Source of the DNA: Arctopsyche grandis
Lineage: Eukaryota; Arthropoda; Insecta; Trichoptera; Hydropsychidae
Reading direction: 5' to 3'
Assembly (NCBI RefSeq): GCF_051622035.1
Contig: NC_135366.1
Span: 7,099,001 to 7,163,000 of the forward strand
Length of the DNA stretch: 64,000 nucleotides
The stretch's first letter is position 1. Each line of letters begins with the position of its first letter. The notes beneath the pieces were generated by a model. It saw only the letters and a list, made by a program, of their open reading frames with translations, ran no database searches and had not been told where the DNA came from. Positions 56,011-64,000 of the stretch are shown piece by piece. The position numbers were made by a program, and so were the translations under genes.

Positions 56011-56455
56011 ATTCTAGTAATGTTTTAAAATGTGATTGTTTCTGGTGTAAAGATTTAACCTGTCATTGTAAAGGTATTGATTTTAATGTTTTATTGCTAA
56101 TTCTAGTAATGTTATAAAATGTGATATTTCCGATGTAAAGATTTAACCTGTCATTGTAAAGGTATTGATTTTAATGTTTTATTGCTAATTCTAGTAATGT
56201 TATAAAATGTGATATTTCCGATGTAAAGATTTAACCTGTCATTGTAAAGGTATTGATTTTAATGTTTTATTGCTAATTCTAGTAATGTTTTAAAATGTGA
56301 TTGTTTCTGGTGTAAAGATTTAACCTGTCATTGTAAAGGTATTGATTTTAATGTTTTATTGCTAATTCTAGTAATGTTTTAAAATGTGATTGTTTCCGGG
56401 GTAAAAATTTAACTTGTCATTGTAAAGGTTGTGATACCTTTCTGTTTTGTATTGC
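56011..56455 (+). repeat. 88-90 bp tandem repeat, five units, in the 3' non-coding part
   Basis: Units start at TTCTAGTAATGTT (56011, 56101, 56189, 56277, 56366) and carry AAAGATTTAACCTGTCATTG. Two unit subtypes alternate (TTGTTTCTGG and TATTTCCG). Confidence 0.9.
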
Positions 56456-56739
56456 TTGTAATAATTTTACATAGTAATTGTGATACCTTTCTGTTTTGTA
56501 TTGCTTGAAATAATTTTAAATTGTAATTGTGATGATTTATGTGTAACTTTATTGAAGATTGAATTGTGTTGAAATGAAAAATTGATTTGTAGTGAAATGT
56601 GTAACGATTAATTTGTTATAATTGTAATTGTTATGTAAATTGTAAAATGATTGATGTATAAGTGTATTGAAATGTAGTTGTGATGATGATTGTAATTGTG
56701 ATGTAAATTGTAATTGTGACAATTGAAAGCATGTTTAGA

Positions 56740-56930
56740 AGAATATAAGATGATTTTATGGAATGGAAGATGAAACATTGTTGAGGATGATAGAGGAAAT
56801 GTTTTAAAAGAATGTGAGATGAAACATTGTTGAGGATGATAGAGGAAATGTTTTAAAAGAATGTAAGATGATATATTGTATAGAGTAGAAGATGAAATGT
56901 AAAAGAATGTGAGATGAAATGCTGTAAAAA
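56740..56930 (+). repeat. Short tandem repeats near the 3' LTR
   Basis: GATGAAACATTGTTGAGGAT and GATAGAGGAAATGTTTTAAA occur twice, and AGAATGTGAGATGAAA-like words recur. No strong polypurine tract is seen directly before the 3' LTR (only GGAATGACCGAAA). Confidence 0.8.
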
Positions 56931-56983
56931 TATAAAAGACAGAATGTCATCCGAGGGCGAATGACAGTCAGGAATGACCGAAA

Positions 56984-57185
56984 TGTAGGAATGATTTTTA
57001 AACGAGCCGTAATTGTGGTTGGTCAAACTGCAAGGGATAAAGTATGAGTGTGGTATGCATGGGAAAGACCGGATGCGTGTTGTTATGGTCACTTGTTGGA
57101 GAGCAAGCCCGAAGATGTGTTAATAAATACATAGTTCTGACTTAATCTGCGTTTCACTTGGAATCCTTCACATCCGGATCCTATA
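56984..57185 (+). repeat. 3' LTR (202 bp)
   Basis: Base-for-base match by eye to the 5' LTR, which implies a very recent insertion, or recent gene conversion. Confidence 0.9.
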
Positions 57186-57189
57186 TGTA

Positions 57190-57640
57190 TATACAAAGAT
57201 AAATTTTTAAAATAATTTTAAGTACTTTTAGATATAAAATAAAAAAGTAAAATCAAAATTTGGAATGAAATTTAATTTTAGTACTAAATTTAGAATGATT
57301 TGTTTTAAAACTTAAATTAAATGTATTTGTTTACGAACTTTTACAACGAATCATATTATAAAAATGGAATTAAACATATATTACACCATCTATATTTATA
57401 TTACACCTTTCAAAGTCGATCACGTTCTACGCAAACTTTGACAAAAATCTCGAGTTTCTAGGAACTAATTAATCTGAAATTTATTTTTACCCAAACTTTC
57501 GAAAGTAACTGAACATTAGAATGTACGTATAATTAAAACTTTTCCAAAACTCATAATAACATCATACATTCACAAAGATTTTTGATCACACCTCTCGTAT
57601 GTATGTATATGTGTAGAATTGACGTGTATGAGTTATGCAA
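57190..57640. other. Non-coding AT-rich stretch
   Basis: Nothing recognised. Confidence 0.4.
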
Positions 57641-57644
57641 GTGG

Positions 57645-58130
57645 TTTTTCTGTTGGCGTTAGGGATGCGCGCGCATGCTGGGTGCGCCCCTGTAGTCTGT
57701 CAGTCTAGGGGTGAGCTTCGAGGGGTGTGGACGAAGCTCCTCTTGCACACCGATGTGCACCCCGGTGCACTTTAAAGTGCACCAAAAGCCGATCGGGAGT
57801 GCAGGAGATCGAGTGCGTGCCGCGCGAAGCGATTTTCCCGAGCGCAAACTTTCCCACCTCGGGTGAAAATCTTCCAAACATTGTGAAAAGTGTTCATAGT
57901 TTGTCAATAAAGAAATATTTCTTCACGTACAGTACTTATTAATTGATAAATACATATACATACATAGTATTCGCGATAAGTTAGCAAGTATTCGGTGACG
58001 TTTATCGTACGTTCGAAGTTTTTCCGCGTACGGCTTCTTGTTGCGTACGGCTAAGAAAGTTTTTTCCGATTTTGACTAAATTTCAGCGAACTTCTCGGAT
58101 TTTACGCCTTCAACTTTCGTTTTGGTAAGT
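57645..58130 (+). promoter_or_regulatory. GC-rich island; possible promoter and non-coding first exon
   Basis: 57650-57870 and 58000-58110 stand out from the AT-rich surroundings. A perfect 20 bp palindrome lies at 57764-57783. The island ends at a full consensus donor TTTTG/GTAAGTATTT (58125). A 5' UTR exon of a gene running right out of the window is possible, but no coding exon was found downstream. Confidence 0.3.
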
Positions 58131-58134
58131 ATTT

Positions 58135-60120
58135 ACTTCTTGAAGATGTATCTTGTGAGTTTAATTTGAATATATTTATACTTCAAATATACATACATAT
58201 GTATAGTTAATAATGAGGTTATACAGTATTTATTTTTTAATCATTATACTAAATACTAACAATGATTAACAGAAAAAAATACATTTTTATCAAAAATGTA
58301 TTTTATTTTAATTTCTCGTACATATCTATATATATATATAGATACATATGTAGATACATACATATGTATGTAGATATTGAATATTTTTTTAAATCAAATC
58401 TGTTAAGAAACTCAACAGACAAAATAAGATTATAAATATTATACATGTAAAACTTTTCAAACAAAAAACTACTATAAAATTCTTCAAATGCCAAAGTTGA
58501 TGGAAAAACAGCGTTTATCAGAAAAAAAAATTATTCCAAATACTTTCAAGAGTCGTGCAGAATTTACATATAAAGAGTAATTAATATTGGATTCAATAAG
58601 ATAATTAGTACATACAAACATATTTAATTTAAAAAATTACAACCAAATAATGAAAATACATTTGCCTATACATATGTATTGTACATATATATGTAGGTAT
58701 AATATTCGGCTATACATGTACATATTTGGCTTTGGCTTGACTTTGACATGATTTTGATATTAAAATACAAATTTAATTAATGCATCATATTTGAACATTC
58801 ATCATGAATCATTGATACAATTAGTAGGCGTTATTAAATACAATAATATAATACAAAATTTGTAGAATAAGATGTGGTTTATAACCATTTTATTAAAATC
58901 TAATTAAGTTAAGAAAAATACCAGTGATCAATATAATTTTATAAATGATGCTTCCTTACAATATTATATAATCATAAATATCTAATAATGAAACGTTTTA
59001 TTATTCATCCACATCCAGTATAAAATTAATGTCAGCAAATTATAGCGGGCTTAAGATTAAATTTGATGTTATTATCAATCAAGAAGACTCCTTCAATATA
59101 AAATATAAAATATAAAACATTTTCAAGCGTAAAACATTATAAAATAAATAGCACTCACTCTGGCCTGTTCCATTCAAGCCTGTAATTGGTTTGGATTACG
59201 AATCGACTTGTTTACATTGCTTAAAAATACCCTCAGCATAAAGTGAAATCCCCAGCGAATTTTTCACCGAAAATTCAACAATTTTCTAACAAAATTGAGG
59301 CACTCAATACAAAATATACACACAGACACGAACTGACAATCCGCGTACATTCCGTGCGTTAAGCCGTTTAAACACAGTCGGGTTCACAAAAGGCTCGGTA
59401 ATCTCGGTAAAAACAGGAGATATCCTACTAGAAGCGCCAGGACATTTATTATACAGGATAATATCGTTACACACACGTACATACACACAATCCAAACACT
59501 TCCAGGAATCATAATACCGCTGGTAACTTAATTACGCCGAACGCGTGATGAGATATATATGTACGTACTATATACGCGAGAAGATATCGCCACGCTCCAA
59601 CACCACAGAGATAAGAGATTTGGTCAACATTTACTGTATGTATGTATGTATGTAATATACATTCATACTTACTTGCCTCTGTATAAACGGTCTTATTAAC
59701 ATGAATGTACGAAAGCACGCGCTGGAGTGTGTTTTAGTCGACGCGGCTTAATAATTTCATACGTATTTGCACTTTCAAAGTACCCGAGAAGATTAGCTGT
59801 GACTCTTGCGAGGGAGAAAGCGTTTGACGATTTTACTTTTGAGTATGAATTTCGATTGATCTTTCGGCATTAGAGGCTTTAAGCTGGTGTGCCAGTGCCT
59901 GCTAAGCCTTTTTCGTTGTGGCTTTTATTATATTTTATATTCTAAGTATTAGGATTACTTTATAAGAAAATCTTAATTAAGGTTAACAGGTATATAATTT
60001 TATTTATTAATTTTGTATCATCATAACAAACTAATAAAATCCATCACTTGGAAGACGAAATTTTGTTTAATGAATAAACAATATACTGAAACGAATGATA
60101 AATACATTTAGCAATTCTTC
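58135..60120. other. Non-coding stretch
   Basis: No gene recognised. Simple repeats at 58180-58205, 58320-58375, 58665-58700 and 59635-59655; a GC-richer patch at 59200-59880. Confidence 0.45.
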
Positions 60121-60124
60121 CGAT

Positions 60125-60580
60125 TTTCTCAAGCTACAGCGTAGTTCACTGGATACCATAATAGTAGAGAGGTCACGGATTCAAGTCCCGGCCAAATACG
60201 CTACTGGCGAGGACCTTTGGTTATTAAAAATAGGTCAACCGTTTCCTGTTAGAATTTTCCGATTTTTCTAGCTAAATTGTTGTGGAGAATCCAACAAATC
60301 GGTATCCTCCCTCTCTATTTTTCGCAAATTCGAGTTATTAGCTCGAATTAGTTGAATCTTACATATATAAAGATGCTACCTACAAAATGTATTTCTGATC
60401 AATAAAGTGTATAAAAAAATTTGCTGATTTTCCATAGATGTCTCTATTGTATTATATTTGAATAATTGTCAATACTTATGTATAAAAATAATATAACCAT
60501 GTGTGTCGCCTTGGGGTAATTACTGTCATGGTACATGATGTAGGTACGTATGTAAAAAAATAAAAAAATATTCTCAGAAA
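60125..60580 (+). mobile_element. SINE, family B (second copy)
   Basis: Matches the copy at 12.77 kb in order: AGAGAGGTCACGGATTCAAG, GAATTTTCCGATTTTTC, GCTACCTACA, ATAGATGTCTCTATTG and the tail GTCGCCTTGGGGTAA ... CTGTCATGG, then an A-rich end (AAAAAAATAAAAAAATA). Confidence 0.78.
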
Positions 60581-60584
60581 CATA

Positions 60585-62095
60585 CATGAGTCAACACTAG
60601 GGGTTCCAAATCCAATTATTTGAATACTATTTATACGAACCTATTTTTTTTTTATTTTCAATCTACAGCACATTTAGTTCTATTTGATTTGTTTCAGATT
60701 CAGATATTCAATATTCGAATGTTGACTCAACACGTAAAATCATATCATATACTTTAAAAATAAAATCATATATTTTTGTAGCTTTTCAATAAAGCATTCA
60801 CAATTTCTTCGAAATAAATGAATATTGACGGTTTCGATTTGTCATATCTTACTAACAATCGTGATGACGAGTGAATTTTGGATCAAAAATCAAGCCACAA
60901 TAACTGCTTTGCCCAAAATTTGAAAATTTTATGCAGTAGAATTAATTTTAGTATTGGTACAGCCTTTAAACAGCTTCTTCTTCTTCTAATGGTACGCCCA
61001 GTTCAAGTTTATTCTCAATTTTAGACAATTTGTTGAAATTCTTACCGATTTCTTGCAGCGTAAAATATTTTTTCTACAGAAGCTTCTTCAGTTCAGTTTT
61101 TAATGTAACTTATTAAATTAAATTAAATATCATTTTTACAGGTATAGAGTTTGGTTATCTCTGAAATATGCTAATGTGTGTTAAATTCGATAGACAATTG
61201 AGTCTTTTGTTGGGATTAATCTCAGCATTGTGTGGGGATTTATACAGCGCTTTTGTCGACATCCAGTTACAGTATTGATACTCTTTTTTTCCTCGTCGTA
61301 ATCGAGGTAGCACTTTAAAGGCGAGAGAGCCTTTTAGCCGTTCAATGGGTCATACACACGAGTGGGCTTTGAATTCCAGCAAATAAAAGAAATCGTTCAA
61401 GACGACCGACCAAGTCTCCGTTTGCGTGTACACTTGGATTATATTTTATATACGGCAGTTAAATTTAACTCGCAGTTAAATTGTTATCTCGCCGTAAATT
61501 CTCGCGTATTTCTTCGCGCACCGTGATAAAATTCAAACTTATAATCGCGAATTGGAAACTGGTCTCGAGTGAAAATATAATATCGCGCGAGGAAACAATC
61601 CTCGGGATAAGTTTGAAATTATATTCATATTTTCTCACTCGCGTTGAAGTTTTTCGTGAACGTCTGAAATTGCGGATGAAAAATATTTGCGGGTTCATTT
61701 CGAAGACTTTTTCAATTTAACCTAAGTTTAGAGCTATTATTACGGCATAGTATATATTCAATAATATTTTTATAATCCGTTCAATTGCTTTGAAAGCGTA
61801 TGTATACTAATGTGCAAATCAAAACACACGCAAGATTGTTTGTATTTTATTTTGTATATATTTTGAATAATCAATATGAAACTTTGCAATTTCTATGGTT
61901 TAGTGGTTTTAAAATAAAATGAATTTATTAATACTATAATTTCTCACATGTGTTATATTACATATATTATATTTTATTTTATTTCATAGAACATAAACAC
62001 TTACTTATGTACCTTTACAGATCGCTCCAAAGCAACGAGTGCACTTAAAAAATAAATACAGTCATTCAATCAATACAATAAATACGTAATATAAG
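60585..62095. other. Non-coding stretch
   Basis: No gene recognised. A GC-richer island spans about 61270-61690; the frames on both strands there show no domain. Confidence 0.45.
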
Positions 62096-62099
62096 CATT

Positions 62100-62607
62100 T
62101 TATGCAATGCGAATTCATACAAACATCCACAGTGACATCTATGGAGAAATTTTTGTAGCATTTGATAATCAAATTGGTGAACCTCAAGACGCTGAATAGC
62201 TTGAGATTAATTGAGCCAAGAGAGATAGGAAAAGAGATAAAAAGAGATGCCAATTTTAGAGTAACCATTTCAACGAAAATCAGAATAAAGCAAATTTTAT
62301 AAAATAAAGAGTGAAAAAAGGAAAGATTATAGGCATTTAAGCAATTGAAATCTGACATGGCGAAAAGTGAGAAGAGGCTAAAAAAAACGCTGGATAAACG
62401 TCAGGGAGAAGTTCGAGAGAGTATTGAAAGAGTATTGAGAGAGTATTGAGAGAGTATTGAAAAGTATGAAAACGATCGGATAAGAGGCAAATTTTTTCCT
62501 TAACAGTATTCGTAAGTGAAAGTAAGAAGAGGCTAGTAAAAATTGGCAAAATCTGATAAAAAACCATCGACCTCGAGTCATAAACCAAGGTCTGGCCAAC
62601 AGCGGGA
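62100..62607 (-). mobile_element. Degraded SINE, family A, with internal expansion
   Basis: Family words in reverse orientation: GACATCTATGGAG (62132), CCAATTTTAGAGTAACC (62251), then AATTGGCAAAATCTGATAA and ACCATCGACCTCGAGTCA (62540-62581) and CCAAGGTCTGGCCAACAG. About 200 bp of extra sequence, including a GAGAGTATT repeat, separates the halves. Confidence 0.55.
62412..62468. repeat. 14 bp tandem repeat (GAGAGAGTATTGAA-like)
   Basis: GAGAGTATTGAAAGAGTATT continues as GAGAGAGTATTGAGAGAGTA, about four units with drift. Confidence 0.85.
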
Positions 62608-62609
62608 CA

Positions 62610-64000
62610 GAAAATATTATGAAAAACCTTATTTTTTTAAATCGATAACAATATTTTAACACAGGCACAGATAAAACAACAGATACATATAATAAAACTA
62701 AAAATGAGATTTTAAAATGAAAAAAAAATGTAAGTCAAGACTTTTACTTATGTACATACGACCGCTAATATTGATCGATATATTATTGATTTAATTAAAA
62801 TTTCAATAGAAAGGTCTTTAAATTTCTACGATTCTAGTGATATATTGTGTTATCATATTTAATTATATTATAATAACATATACATATTTGAACTTGTGAT
62901 ATCATTATAATCACTTTGATTTATTTATCGCATCTCGCCCCCATTCCAGATGAATTTATTTATGTTGATAATTGGAAATATGATAAATTTTCTCAATTTA
63001 AATTTTCACATAAAATTAAATATTAGTACTTGTAGATACAAAGTAGAACATTCAACTTTGAAAAGTTCAAAGCACGGGCGCTTTAAATGATTAACGCGAA
63101 AAGTTACCGCTTATACATATTATATATACGTACCTCCTCTCTTCGCCAACAAATTCAACACACTTTCGATAATCCAATTAAAAGCTATCGTTTAACTGAA
63201 ATATCAATTTTAAAAGATATATTTTTAACTATGAATAAAAAAATGCGTCAAAATTTCCCTCGCATTGTAGGGAAAAGTAGATTTGCACGTTTCTTCTTAT
63301 ATGGTTTATTGCTTCCGCTATAAACGGTTTCCTAACTACGGCGGATTTGTCAGCTCTTTTCATAAAATACAAAAGAAACTCATGAATAAGGCATATGACA
63401 TCTTTTTTTCTGGAAATGGACGCAGAATTTTGAATAAAATCTCCATAAGAACGAACGCCACAAATTGTATAATCGACCGAACATTTATATTACCGTAACG
63501 ATACCCTTCACATTATACGTACATACATATAATACATACATACACATAAATACGTATATATTTAAGAGTTCTGATTCGGAAAGCCCCCAGCAAATATTCT
63601 TAAGAGTTTTCAAAATTTATATCCTGCGGTTTAATATTTTTTCTACAGAACAAAGTAAGCGAACATAATTATAACGTTATCTGATACATTTTTGGAAATT
63701 AATTTGTATTGAATGCTTACATGAGAGTTCCCGCAATTTAAGCACATTATTTAAACTCTGATACTGAGAACAATCGATTTGTTAAACAATATATGCTTTA
63801 CAGTACATAATACAAACAAAAATTTGAGAAAAACATTATATTTGTTCATATATGTATATATGTTTGTTCGTGTGATGTAAAGGGCTTTGAACAATTTCCA
63901 AATACGAATCCAATCGTTAAATAAGGCACCGATAGCACTCGAATCACCTTCCGATCAGATAATTCAGGGTACCGATTCGATTTCTATCCACGTGAAATTC
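62610..64000. other. Non-coding stretch to the window end
   Basis: AT-rich, no gene recognised; simple ATAC repeats near 63520-63550 and 63845-63865. Confidence 0.45.

Larger units (their letters stand above)
53785..57189 (+). mobile_element. Gag-only LTR retrotransposon with captured PWI domain, 3.4 kb
   Basis: Two 202 bp LTRs (53789-53990 and 56984-57185) read identically. A 4 bp TGTA flanks each end (53785-53788, 57186-57189). A primer-binding-site-like sequence follows the 5' LTR. The interior has one gag-like ORF and about 1.2 kb of non-coding, repeat-rich DNA. No protease, reverse transcriptase, RNase H or integrase is present, so it must depend on another element's enzymes. The arrangement resembles the TR-GAG class described in plants. 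Confidence 0.88.

Noticed and set aside
57727..57942. Overlapping frames on both strands in the GC-rich island
   Set aside because: GC-rich composition removes stops on both strands; the peptides are built from repeats of GTGCAC words.
1..64000. CRISPR arrays, operons, bacterial promoters
   Set aside because: None present; introns, SINEs and LINEs show this is eukaryotic DNA, and the tandem repeats lack spacer structure.

Overview
The window looks like insect (arthropod) nuclear DNA. It is AT-rich, has split genes with GT-AG introns, many ACATATGTATGT-type simple repeats, tRNA-derived SINEs, APE-endonuclease LINEs and gypsy-like LTR elements. I cannot name the species. No prokaryotic gene layout, CRISPR array, rRNA or stand-alone tRNA gene was seen.

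The one host gene I can support is the 3' two thirds of a two-pore-domain potassium channel (K2P/KCNK family) on the + strand. It has six exons between 9077 and 26733. Exon phases agree at every junction. The first exon starts inside the first selectivity filter (G-Y-G), so TM1 and most of pore loop 1 lie upstream, probably outside the window. The 15.7 kb intron 9385-25053 holds an almost complete antisense LINE and several other repeats. Everything after 26.8 kb appears intergenic or part of an unseen gene's introns.

Mobile DNA dominates the rest. LINEs: a 5'-truncated copy with an open reverse transcriptase (6.2-8.6 kb, +), a near full-length copy with two ORFs and one frameshift (15.4-19.6 kb, -), and fragments at 4.5, 9.9, 11.9-12.8, 23.1-24.2, 32.8-33.5, 40.4, 49.0 and 51.6 kb. 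SINEs: about 18 copies or fragments of related tRNA-headed families, including one nested inside another (36.87-37.68 kb) and one locally duplicated pair (28.9 and 29.8 kb). DNA-type elements: a 1.69 kb foldback with arms of about 520 bp (34.92-36.61 kb), a 0.27 kb MITE (28.5 kb) and a 0.95 kb terminal-inverted-repeat element with internal tandem repeats (46.4 kb). LTR elements: a solo LTR whose empty site survives nearby (29.17 kb), a second candidate solo LTR (45.0 kb) and a young complete element (53.79-57.19 kb).

The most unusual object is the 53.79-57.19 kb LTR element. Its two 202 bp LTRs look identical and it has no pol. Its single 562-codon ORF joins a gypsy-type Gag with two CCHC knuckles to a repeated acidic linker and then to a C-terminal segment that aligns without gaps to the PWI domain of the splicing factor RBM25. 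It looks like a gag-only, non-autonomous retrotransposon that has captured part of a host splicing gene. A second pattern worth following is a 3'-terminal stem-loop with a conserved loop of about 20 nt and changing arms, shared by the LINEs and the SINEs. It suggests that the SINEs are mobilised by these LINEs.
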